A DNA stretch of 10,198 bases from Oscillospiraceae bacterium (GTDB lineage Bacteria; Bacillota; Clostridia; Clostridiales; Clostridiaceae). Position numbers and translations under genes: made by a program. Location: the NCBI GenBank assembly GCA_009785875.1, contig WQUF01000350.1, positions 1-10,198 on the forward strand. Reading direction: 5' to 3'. Numbering within the stretch: position 1 is the stretch's first letter; every line of letters starts with the position of its first letter. This document shows positions 1 through 9,000 of the stretch, piece after piece. Under the pieces are notes generated by a model. The model was not told where the DNA came from. It searched no databases and saw only the letters and a program-made list of their open reading frames with translations.

Positions 1-48
1 TAGGGAAGATTTTTAGTTTTGAAGCATTATATATATGAGAGGTTTTTT

Positions 49-55
49 GGAGGGG
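49..55 (+). promoter_or_regulatory. Shine-Dalgarno site for the TTG start of the sigma factor gene
   Basis: GGAGGGG lies 7 nt before a TTG codon at 63 that opens the sigma factor frame. The closer ATG at 56 opens only a five-codon frame ending in TGA at 68, so TTG is the best supported start. Only 48 bases lie upstream, and no promoter can be called with confidence there. Confidence 0.7.
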
Positions 56-62
56 ATGTATA

Positions 63-605
63 TTGCTTGATAGTGAAGATGATGAGTATTTAATCGATGA
101 AGTGATAAAAGGGAATGTAGAGCTTTTTACAAAGATAGTCATGAAATATGAGCAATATGCTTATAAATGCGCCATAATCATTTTAAAGGATCACCATTAT
201 GCAAAAGATGCAGTGAATGAGGCGTTTATGAGGGCATATCGATCTCTTAGGGCTTTTAGGAATGAGAATTTCAAAAGTTATTTTTTAAAAATAGTGTATA
301 ATTGCTGCTATGAGATCTTGAGGAAAAATAAAAGGTTAGAGTTTAAAGATTTAAATTCAGAGGAAGATAGCCTTGATTATACTGAATTTGATTTTGAAAA
401 GCTTGATGATAAAAAGATCGTCATAAAAGCTTTGCAAAATCTACCGCTAGAGGACAAGACTATTATCATGTTGAAGTACTATTACGATTATGATTACGAT
501 AAAATTGCAAGTTTTCTAAAGATAAAGCCTGCAACTGTTGGTTCAAGATTATTTAGAGCAAAAGAAAGACTAAAAAAAATACTTAGAGAGGGAGGTGTAT
601 ATTAA
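63..605 (+). CDS. ECF-type (sigma-70 family) RNA polymerase sigma factor
   Basis: This 180-residue protein has the two-domain layout and length of extracytoplasmic-function sigma factors, which direct RNA polymerase to a small stress or envelope regulon. Region 2 lies at about residues 18-90: a helical core with the A-K-D-A-V-N-E-A-F motif at 47-55, a variant of the common A-E-D-x-x-Q-E-x-F, then aromatic and basic residues (FKSYFLKIVYN) in the promoter-melting part. An acidic linker follows at 95-117. Region 4 is at about 120-175: ALQNLP, then a helix-turn-helix with KIASFLKIKPATVGSRLFRAKERLK, the typical DNA-binding end. A run of Tyr and Asp (139-146) just before that helix is unusual but compatible with the fold. 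The start is TTG, set by a good Shine-Dalgarno site. The stop lies just upstream of the next start, within its ribosome binding region, so translation is probably coupled. The family is clear; the exact ECF group and the regulon are not known. Confidence 0.93.
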   Translation: MLDSEDDEYLIDEVIKGNVELFTKIVMKYEQYAYKCAIIILKDHHYAKDAVNEAFMRAYRSLRAFRNENFKSYFLKIVYNCCYEILRKNKRLEFKDLNSEEDSLDYTEFDFEKLDDKKIVIKALQNLPLEDKTIIMLKYYYDYDYDKIASFLKIKPATVGSRLFRAKERLKKILREGGVY

Positions 606-606
606 A

Positions 607-978
607 ATGGATCTCATGGATAAGATGGAGAATGAGAATAGAGCTATAAAAAATGCTTTCGATGGTATAGAGGACATGGAAGATATAAGCTTTAGCATTT
701 TGAGTCAGATAAGAAATGAAAAAAAGATCAAGGTTTCCATCAATTTACTTCCTGTTTTTATGGTCTTCTTAATATTTTTTTCTCTTAGCGGTTTATTAAA
801 AGATAATTTTAATATAGAAAAATTCATAAATTTGATTACAATTTTGAATTTTATCTCACCATTGATTAAAGCTTTAATAAGCGTTCATTATATAGCCTTT
901 ATTTTAAGTGAAATATCTATTATATTTATTATTATTATTTTTTTGGTACAGAAAGGATGTGTTAAAAATGAAATTTAA
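607..978 (+). CDS. Small membrane protein, putative anti-sigma factor or sigma regulator
   Basis: This 123-residue protein is not one I recognise by sequence. The first 42 or so residues are charged and probably cytoplasmic (acidic up to 26, then the basic stretch RNEKKIK at 36-42). Strongly hydrophobic segments follow at about 45-64, 76-92 and 94-114, giving two or three membrane passes, and the tail is short and polar. No zinc-binding HxxxCxxC anti-sigma motif is present. Its position directly after an ECF sigma factor and the layout of cytoplasmic head plus membrane segments suggest an anti-sigma factor that holds the sigma factor at the membrane; this is inference from context. GGAGGTG at 591-597 is well placed for ATG 607. 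A GTG at 595 in the same frame overlaps that site and is less likely. The 3' end overlaps the next gene by 11 bp, which supports one co-translated operon. Confidence 0.75.
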   Translation: MDLMDKMENENRAIKNAFDGIEDMEDISFSILSQIRNEKKIKVSINLLPVFMVFLIFFSLSGLLKDNFNIEKFINLITILNFISPLIKALISVHYIAFILSEISIIFIIIIFLVQKGCVKNEI

Positions 979-2122
979 AAAGTTATTTGTCGCTGTTTGC
1001 TTGTTTGCCTTATGTCTTGGCTTTACTGTTTTTGCTACAAATACAGCAAGTGGAGGAGTCAATTTTTTTTCTCCACCAAATCAAGTTTCAGATGTGGTTT
1101 TAAACCAAAAGGTGTTTGGAATAACTGTCATCACAGGAAATAATATCGATGTAAGTGCTGATATCGATGGTACTTCTATTGTATTTGGAAATGGAATCGA
1201 TATAAAGGGCAATATTAATGGAGACTTGATAAGTTTTGGAAATTATATTACCATGGAAGGAAGCGTGGATGGCAACTCTTATCTGTTTGGTAACTCAATA
1301 AGTTTAATTGGAAAAGTATCTCGAGATTTTTTTGGATTCGGATCGAACATATCCATTAAAGATAGTGCACAAGTTCTTCGCGATGTCATCATGTTTTCTG
1401 CAAATAATACTGTAACTGGAAATGTTGGAAGGAATATATCGAGCTATGCTGGAACTACAAGTTTAAATGGAAGCATCGGTGGAAATGCGTATATAGAAGG
1501 AAGCATGAATTTAAACAGCAGTGCCACGATAAATGGTAATTTAAACCAGGTTAATGATAAAGAAGATAGCTTAAATGGAGCGAAAGTTTCCGGGGATGTA
1601 AAATACACTTATAGAAACCCTAATGTCAATGAAATTACTATGGCACAGAGGATTTCTAGCACTATTAGATCGTTTATTTTCTTCTTAATTTTAGGAACTG
1701 TCATTTGGCTGATTGTCATATTTTTAAAGCCATCTTTTATAAAAAAAGGGATGGATCTTTTAGAAAAGCCATTACAAACCATTGGTCTTGGAGCGATAAT
1801 CCTAATTGTAGCTCCAATAGCAATTATAATAACGCTTATAACAATCGTAGGCATACCCATTGGGATTATCTCAGCTATGATTTATGGAATACTGATATAT
1901 CTTTCAAGGTTTTTGTTCTCCATAATAATTGCAAATTTTTTAGTAAAGAAACTTAATTTAAAAAGCTTTCACAATAATTTCTGGTATGTGCTTTTGACAT
2001 TTTTAATTGTGAGCATACTATCTAAAATACCATATTTGAGCACCATTTTAGCTATAGCTTATGTGTGCGCTGTGTTTGGAATGGTATTCTATAAAAATCA
2101 TAAAGATTCTTATATTGGATAA
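968..2122 (+). CDS. Bactofilin-like (polymer-forming) repeat protein with signal peptide and C-terminal membrane domain
   Basis: This is a 384-residue protein. Residues 1-23 form a signal peptide (KFKK, then a hydrophobic core ending VFA), so the next part is probably outside the membrane. Residues about 40-215 are short repeats of the kind seen in bactofilins and related beta-helical proteins: GNNIDVSADIDG, FGNGIDIKGNINGD, FGNYITMEGSVDGN, FGNSISLIGKV and GNVGRNISSY. Glycine and asparagine recur every 15-20 residues, with alternating hydrophobic positions. Membrane segments follow at about 234-254, 272-292, 294-320, 340-352 and 355-375, with a G-I-P-I-G turn at 295-299. Cytosolic bactofilins are shorter and lack these segments, so this is an envelope variant. 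ATG 968 is chosen because it begins the signal peptide and follows AAAGGATG; the in-frame ATG at 908 would add 20 residues encoded inside the preceding gene. As the last gene of the sigma factor operon, it may be a target or sensor of that system; its function is unproven. Confidence 0.82.
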   Translation: MKFKKLFVAVCLFALCLGFTVFATNTASGGVNFFSPPNQVSDVVLNQKVFGITVITGNNIDVSADIDGTSIVFGNGIDIKGNINGDLISFGNYITMEGSVDGNSYLFGNSISLIGKVSRDFFGFGSNISIKDSAQVLRDVIMFSANNTVTGNVGRNISSYAGTTSLNGSIGGNAYIEGSMNLNSSATINGNLNQVNDKEDSLNGAKVSGDVKYTYRNPNVNEITMAQRISSTIRSFIFFLILGTVIWLIVIFLKPSFIKKGMDLLEKPLQTIGLGAIILIVAPIAIIITLITIVGIPIGIISAMIYGILIYLSRFLFSIIIANFLVKKLNLKSFHNNFWYVLLTFLIVSILSKIPYLSTILAIAYVCAVFGMVFYKNHKDSYIG

Positions 2123-2150
2123 AGGCAAATGCCTTTATCCTTTATTTATA
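2117..2150. terminator. Bidirectional intrinsic terminator between convergent genes
   Basis: GGATAAAGGC (2117-2126), loop AAAT, and GCCTTTATCC (2131-2140) form a perfect 10-bp stem. TTTATTTAT follows on the + strand, and an AT-rich stretch flanks the other side. The hairpin overlaps the stop codons of both convergent genes (TAA at 2120-2122 on +, and TAA at 2135-2137 read on -), so one element probably ends transcription in both directions. Confidence 0.88.
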
Positions 2151-2797
2151 AGGCTTTCTAAAACTTCCATATTTAGTTCAGAGAAACTATCTATTATTAA
2201 ACTTGCATCTTTTAATTCATCTTTTTTATGAGTAGTGGTGATTGCAATGACCTTCATATTTGCACTTAATGCTGATTTAATTCCTGGAATGGAATCTTCG
2301 ATGACTATGCATTTATTTGGATCTTCATGGATGCCCTTTGCTGCCTTTAAATATATTTCAGGGTTAGGTTTTCCTTCATTAACTTGCATTGCATGTATTA
2401 TAAAATCAAAATATCCCCGTATTTTTAAATTGTCCACAATAAAATCTAAATTAGAAGGCTGAGCAGATGTTGCAAGTGCTATTTTGATGTGGTTTTGTTT
2501 TAAAAGCTTTAAAAAATCTATTACTCCTTTATTTTCTTTTAAATATGGCTTATATAATGTTCTATATGTGAGTTCTTTTTCATCGCTAAATTTTAATACC
2601 TCATCTTCACTTAATGTCCCTTTGAAAATATGGTCTAAAGCAGTTTTATTTGTAGTTCCAAGGATATAATTCTTTATATCATAATCAGATAAAATGATAT
2701 CATATTTCTTGCAAAAAACATCCCAAGCCTTTACATGGAATTCACTGTTTATGATGATTACCCCATCCATATCAAAAATAACTGAAAAATCTTTCAT
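2135..2797 (-). CDS. HAD-superfamily hydrolase, beta-phosphoglucomutase-like
   Basis: This 220-residue cytosolic protein is almost the length of beta-phosphoglucomutase (about 221). All four HAD motifs are visible: FDMDG (nucleophile D9, acid/base D11), T110-S111 in LATSAQ, K143 in EGKPNPEIY, and E167-D168 in VIEDS. The helical cap lies between motifs I and II at about 17-85. E-F-H-V-K-A-W at 19-25 matches the mutase E-Y-H-F-R-A-W. Against the mutase, the Asp after the DGV segment is replaced (GVIIINSE, I16/N17), and the G-V-S-R loop carrying the substrate phosphate-binding Arg is G-T-T-N here (47-50). These losses make a phosphatase acting on a small sugar phosphate or similar metabolite as likely as a mutase, so no gene symbol is given. 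AGGATGGTGAT precedes the ATG at 2797. The gene appears to be transcribed alone and converges on the sigma operon. Confidence 0.9.
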   Translation of the reverse strand: MKDFSVIFDMDGVIIINSEFHVKAWDVFCKKYDIILSDYDIKNYILGTTNKTALDHIFKGTLSEDEVLKFSDEKELTYRTLYKPYLKENKGVIDFLKLLKQNHIKIALATSAQPSNLDFIVDNLKIRGYFDFIIHAMQVNEGKPNPEIYLKAAKGIHEDPNKCIVIEDSIPGIKSALSANMKVIAITTTHKKDELKDASLIIDSFSELNMEVLESLINKG

Positions 2798-2886
2798 ACA
2801 TCACCATCCTAAATATGATTTCTATTTATTATATTATATTTCATAAATATCAAAAGAGGAATATGAGTTTATCACTTTATTGCTTT

Positions 2887-2903
2887 AATAGGTAACCCCT
2901 ATT
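2887..2903. repeat. Short inverted repeat, possible operator
   Basis: AATAGG, a 5-nt spacer TAACC, then CCTATT form a perfect 6-bp dyad. It is the only G/C-containing dyad arm in the surrounding AT-rich gap and overlaps the TTGAAA hexamer at 2902. It could be a regulator site for the giant gene, but it is short enough to arise by chance. Confidence 0.3.
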
Positions 2904-2950
2904 GAAAAGAATATGTATGGATAGTTATTTATAAATATTTATTATAATTA

Positions 2951-2966
2951 AATAATTCGAATTATT
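2951..2966. promoter_or_regulatory. Perfect 16-bp palindrome downstream of a TATAAT box, possible operator
   Basis: AATAATTCGAATTATT is identical to its own reverse complement over all 16 bases. It begins 3 bp after TATAAT (2943-2948), which is where a transcription start and a repressor operator would overlap. The site is 125 bp before the GTG start of the giant gene. No matching regulator is encoded in the window. Confidence 0.4.
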
Positions 2967-3076
2967 ATTTTTAATTAACAGTATAAAAAAAGTGAAACTG
3001 CAAATATTAATTTTAGAATTTGATTTGAGATTTTAGATTTTTAATTAAATATTAAATTTTAATATAATTTTTAATG

Positions 3077-3083
3077 AAGGAGG
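3077..3083 (+). promoter_or_regulatory. Shine-Dalgarno site for the GTG start of the giant gene
   Basis: AAGGAGG, a near-complete match to the anti-Shine-Dalgarno sequence, stands 7 nt before GTG 3091. No other start codon lies close upstream in this frame, and the frame from GTG opens directly into a signal peptide, which fixes the start. Confidence 0.85.
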
Positions 3084-3090
3084 ACAATTT

Positions 3091-6000
3091 GTGGAAAAGA
3101 ATAAAAAACATATTTTTAAAAAGCTCAGAAAAAGCATAAATAGTTTTTTAGTGCTTTTAATTTTTATAGAAGCATTTATGATAAATATACAAAAGGTAGA
3201 GGTAAAAGCTACTATTCCTCCAAGCACTCTACTTGCAAACGTAGCAGATACTTTTGGTGGGCCACATGGTTGTATGATGTATTTGCTGGAAAATGGTACT
3301 TTATATGCAGGAGGAACACCAATTGGTGGTGGGCAGTTGGGAACCGGTACAACTTCCACAGCTAGATTAACAGCTACAAAGCAAGTAAATTTAAGCAATT
3401 TAAAAGGAAAAGTAAAGAAAGTAGAGATTGGATTTAACTACTCTCTATTATTGGATGATAAAGGCTACATTTATTCTACTGGTCAAAATGAATATGGGCA
3501 ATTAGGTATGGGAAATACAACAGCATTAACCGTATTTACTAAGATACCGCTGCCTGCTGGTGTAACAATCACAGATATTTCAGTGGGTTCCAGAACAGCA
3601 TATGCTTTATCCTCAACTGGAGACCTTTATGGATGGGGAGGCGGTGGATATGGTGCTTTAGCTCAAGGTGGAGGCTCAACAGGTAATACTGTTCATTCTA
3701 CACCAACGGTCATTCAAACTGGTGTCAAGTTTTTTTCAGCTAGTAAGTCCGACGGTTATTACTCTACAGATTATTATAATTCTCTTTATATAGTTAAAAA
3801 TGATGGAAATCTGTATGTCTGTGGTGCAAATAACTATGGCCAACTGGGAATTGGAAGTACCACGAATCAAACTTCATTTGTAAATATAGCGATGTTCAAT
3901 GGAAAAGGAATAAAACAAGTACAAGCTGGTAGCAGCAAAGCTTTTGTGCTTTTTAATGATGGGACAGCCCATTCATGCGGCTTAAATAACTGGGGAGCAC
4001 TTGGCGTAAATGGTTCAAGTACTGCTGGAAAAACTCCTGCTTTAAGAACAAATAGCGGCAATGTAACAACCTGGGCTCCAATGGTAATACCAAATGGATA
4101 TACCATTGAAAAGTTTTTTAGGGGAAGTACTGCTCAGCTATATCAACTTAGCGATAAACAGGTTTGGGGCTCTGGAACAAATGATAGAGGGGATTTAGGA
4201 TGTTATAGCGAAAATAATACGTGGAATGGTGGCTCACGTCCTGCCGATAAATATCTTATGATAAATATTTGTACTTTGCAACAAGTTGATCTAAATGGGA
4301 ATTTGGTTCAATTAAGCGGCACAGCCGGTGGAGGTGGAACAGCAGCGCAAAATCGTACGGATCCGATTATTTATAAAGATGGACCAATAAAAGCACTATC
4401 AGGGAGCTGGGATGAAAGCTTTATGGTAGATTCTTCAGGTTATCTGCGGGTATCTGATGATAACGCTGAAGCTGATACAAGCACAGTTGCATATGCACCA
4501 GAAAAAGCTTTAAATCCATCAACACGGCAATTCTATAGAATGCAAACGGCTCAAAGGATGATAATTGACCCTATAATAACTTTTACAGGTCAAGTAAGTA
4601 CTACTACTATGACTATTGATGGAGTTCCTACTGAAGTTCCAGCGAACCCAACTACTATAACTTTCGGTCCTCAGCAATCAAGTACAGTGCCAGTATATGA
4701 AAAATATACAATTTATAAATATACTATATCTACAAATACAAGAGGAGCTGCAGTCATTGTGTCTACTACTACTGATTCAGCTCATTTAGTCACAAGTGGC
4801 CCATTATCTTTGGATGTTGGAACCATGATAAGAAGCGGTGCACTGCTGCCTGGAGATTACCTAGTTGAAGCCTATAGAACTGCAACTATCCCATCTGGTG
4901 AAGTAGGAGCAGGAACAGCCCTTGAGAGCAACCGTATAACAAGCATATTTACAGTAGCTAAAAATGTAAAATTAACTTATGATCCAAATACAGGGACAGG
5001 CACAGCTCCAGCTCCTCCTACAGACTATCCGGCAGGGAGCAATGTAACTGTACTGGGCAATACATTTACTAAGACTGGTTATGAATTTACAAAGTGGAAT
5101 ACTGCAGCAAATGGATCAGGTACCTCATATAATGCCGGTGACACCATTAATAGCATACCCACCGATATTATACTTTATGCTCAGTGGACCCCAGCAGCAA
5201 ATATAAGAGTGACTTACAACGTCAACGGTGGAAATGCTCTCACACCAGCTTATAAAACAGTGACATTTGGAGATCCATACGGAGAACTTCCAACACCAAC
5301 AAGGACAGGATACACATTTACAGGATGGGCAAGAAATGCAAATGGGAACAATCCTGTAACTGCAACCACCATAGTAAACACTGCAACAAATCACAACATC
5401 TTTGCTCTATGGACTCCTGTTACAAATATTAAAGTCAATTTCGATTCAAACGGAGGGAGTACAGTCAATCCTATAACAGTGACTTATGATGCACCTTATG
5501 GAGATCTTCCAACACCAACAAAAACAGGCTATAAATTTACAGGATGGACTGATGCTAAAACAGGAGGGAACTCTATAACTTCTACATCCATAGTATTAAC
5601 TTCCACGGATCATACATTATATGCTCAGTGGACTGAGACTACTAATATAGTGGTTACATTTAATTCAAATGGAGGGAACTCTGTATCGCCATCTACAATG
5701 ATAGTGACATTTAACCATCAGTATGGAGAAAATGGAGCACTACCGACACCGACGAGAACCGGATATAAATTTACAAAATGGACTGATGCACAGACAGGAG
5801 GAAACGAAATAAATGCAGCATCATTAGTGACAAATGCATCTGATCACACATTGTATGCACAGTGGCAAGCAACCACAGGCATTATTGTTACTTTTAACAC
5901 AAATGGAGGAGGCACTGTAGCACCAACGGATAAGCCTGTAATTTATGATAGCCCATACGGTTCTCTTCCAACGCCAATAAGAGCAGGTTATGACTTTAAA

Positions 6001-9000
6001 GGATGGACAGATGCTCCAACAGGCGGAAATCCTATCACTGATGCGACCATTGTAAAAAATCCTGCAGATCATACCATATATGCACAGTGGGCCGCAAAAA
6101 CCAATATATTGGTTACATTTAATACTAATGGAGGAGATACTTTAAGTCAACCTTCAAAATTAGTGACTTTTGACAGCACCTATGGAACTCTGCCAACACC
6201 AACAAAATCTGGATTTAAATTTAATGGGTGGTTTACTGAACTGGAAAGTGGAACTATGGTTACTGAAAGCACTAGAGTAACAAATCCAGATGACCATATA
6301 TTATATGCTCAATGGACACTTTTTGCTAATATCGTGGTGACCTTTGACCCAAATACTGGTGACACGGTGTCCCAAACTACTAAAAATGTAGCTTATTTAA
6401 ATCCATATGGAACCCTTCCAACAGCGACAAAAGCAGGTTATACATTTTTAGGCTGGACAGACGCACAAACAGGAGGAAGTCCAATAACAGAGACATCTAC
6501 AGTAGCCACTACAGCAAATCATACACTTTATGCACAATGGATGTCTTCAGGGAATAATATAACAGTGACATTTGATCCAAATGGAGGAGATCAATTAATA
6601 TCAAATACTAAACAGGTGACATATTTAAATCCCTATGGAATATTGCCACCAGTAACAAGGGCAGGGTTTAAATTTGTAGGATGGACAGACGCAGCCTCTG
6701 GTGGAAACCCTATCACTTCGGAAACCCCAGTAGGAATAAATGCAAATCATACAATATATGCTCAATGGACGACAGCTGGAGGAAATATTACAGTAACATT
6801 TGATCCAAATGAAGGAAATCTAACTGGTCAGAATACAATGCAGGTGACATTTGCAAATCCATATGGGTTAATGCCAACACCAACAAGAGCAGGATATACT
6901 TTTGTAGCGTGGGCAGATGCGAAGGCAAATGGGAATCCAATAACAAGTACCACTTTAGTAGGGATAAACACAAACCACACATTATATGCACAATGGACAA
7001 CATCAGGAGGTAATATAACAGTAACATTTGATCCAAATGGAGGGAATCCGCTTTTAACAAATACTAAACAAGTGACATTTGCAAATCCCTATGGATTAAT
7101 GCCAACACCAATAAGGACTGGATATAGTTTTGTGGGATGGACGGATGCGATAGCGGGAGGAAGTGGAATTACGGATTTAACATTAGTAGCAATAAATGCA
7201 GATCATACACTATACGCTCAATGGAAACCTCAGGGAGGGAATATCACGGTTACTTTTGATCCAAATGGAGGAGATCCTGTATCACCAGCTACAATGAAAG
7301 TGACATTTGCAAATCCATATGGAATAATGCCAACACCAACAAAAGCAGGGTATAGTTTCGTGGGATGGACAGATGCTCCTATAGGTGGAAACCCAATAAC
7401 AGTAGTGCCGACAACATTAGTAGCAATAAATGCAGATCATACACTATACGCTCAATGGAAACCTCTAGGTGGGAATATAACAGTAACATTTGATCCAAAT
7501 GGAGGAGATCCAGTATCGCCCGCAACTGTTCAGGTGACATTTGCAAATCCCTATGGGCTATTACCATCAGCAACAAGAGCAGGATACTCATTCATAGGGT
7601 GGACGGATGCAAATGTTGGTGGAACTCCTATAATTACATCTGGAACTTTAGTTGCAAGGAGCATGGACCATAAATTATATGCTCAATGGAAACCTTTAGG
7701 TGGTAATATAACAGTAACATTTGAACCAAATGGAGGAGAAACAGTAGTACCACCTACAATGCAGGTGACATTTGCAAATCCCTATGGGATAATGCCAACA
7801 CCAATTAGAAGAGATTACACTTTTGTAGGATGGACAGATGCTCCAAATGGAGGTAATCCAATACTTCCAACAAGTTCAGTAGCAATAAATGCAGATCATA
7901 CAATATATGCTCAATGGACTCCTGCAAGTGGTGGTACAATAACTGTTACTTTTGATCCAAATGGAGGGCTTCCATTACAGATATCAACGACTAAAGTATC
8001 CTTTGCAAATCCATATGGATTAATGCCTACAGCTTTAAGGCAAGGATATTTATTTACAGGGTGGTACGATGCACCTTCAGGTGGAAATATAAAAACACCG
8101 TTAACATTGGTTTCAACAAATGCTGACCATACTTTATATGCACAATGGGAACCGGAAACAAATAATAATACGACAAGTAATACAACAAGTGCAGGTGGAA
8201 CAACAAGTAACACCACAAGTACGGGAGGAACAACGAGTAACACCACAAGTACAGGAGGAACAACGAGTAACACTACAAGTACAGGAGGAACAACAAGCAA
8301 CACCACAAGTACAGGAAATACCACAAGCGCAGGCAATACCACAAGTGTAGGCAATACCACAAGTGCAGGCAATACCACAAGTGCAGGTAACACGATAAAC
8401 GTAGGTAACACAACAAGCGCAGGTAATACAACAAGTATAGGAAATACTACAAGCGTAGGTAACACCACAATCTTAGGCAACACAACAAGTACAGGTAATA
8501 CAACAAGTGCAGGTAACACTACAAGCAATATAACTTACAATACAAATATTAAGGTAACATTTAATTCAAATGGTGGAAATCCAGTATCACCTAGCAGTAT
8601 CCAAGTAGTTTTTGCGAATCCATATGGGATGCTTCCAACACCGACAAGAACAGGATATGATTTTGTTGCATGGACAGATGCAATAGTAAATGGGAATCCA
8701 ATAACGAGTACGACACTAGTAGGAATAAATGCAGATCATACTCTATATGCTCAATGGACACCCCAAGGAGGGAATATTACAGTTACATTTGATCCAAATG
8801 GAGGAGATCCTCTATTAGTAAATACTAAGAAAGTGACTTATGCAAATCCATACGGAATATTGCCAACACCAACACGATCTGGGTATACCTTTGTAGGATG
8901 GACTGATGCACCAGCTTCCGGAAATGGAATTACAGAATTATCATTGGTGACAATCAACAGAGATCACACATTATATGCTCAGTGGAAACCAAATGGAGGA

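Larger units (their letters stand above)
2798..3090. promoter_or_regulatory. AT-rich divergent intergenic region holding the promoters of the HAD gene and the giant gene
   Basis: No gene is visible here. On the - strand, TATAAT-like sequences lie around 2828-2842 and could serve the HAD gene. On the + strand, TTGAAA at 2902-2907 and TATAAT at 2943-2948 are promoter-like but not spaced as a canonical pair, so the promoter of the giant gene is unresolved. The 12-mer ATTTTTAATTAA occurs twice, at 2967-2978 and 3037-3048; in such AT-rich sequence that may be chance. Two inverted repeats are listed separately. Confidence 0.5.

Noticed and set aside
595..606. GTG start for the small membrane protein
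   Set aside because: The GTG overlaps the GGAGGTG ribosome binding site itself. ATG 607 is better spaced.
908..967. Upstream ATG extending the bactofilin-like protein by 20 residues
   Set aside because: The extension lies wholly inside the preceding gene, would place a second hydrophobic stretch ahead of a normal signal peptide, and has no good ribosome binding site. ATG 968 is preceded by AAAGGATG.
607..978. Zinc-binding anti-sigma factor
   Set aside because: The protein has only one Cys and no HxxxCxxC motif, so only the genomic position supports an anti-sigma role.
3063..3068. TATAAT box as promoter of the giant gene
   Set aside because: It lies only 8 bp before the Shine-Dalgarno sequence, so a transcript starting from it would leave almost no leader, and no matching -35 hexamer was found at the usual distance.
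8170..8514. CRISPR-like array of short direct repeats
   Set aside because: The repeats are contiguous, have no unique spacers, keep a period divisible by three and are read through as part of a long open frame.
8317..8514. Collagen-like triple-helix region
   Set aside because: Gly occurs every sixth residue (NTTSxG), not every third, and Pro is absent.
7911..8528. A 205-codon open frame on the - strand, rich in Leu, Val and Pro (LVVLPALVVLP pattern)
   Set aside because: It is the complement of the low-complexity stalk 1 and its flanking modules; the periodic hydrophobic residues are the antisense reading of Asn-Thr-Ser codons. It has no credible start region, and the + strand frame is clearly the coding one. 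Similar - strand frames over the other repeats and stalk 2 are rejected for the same reason.
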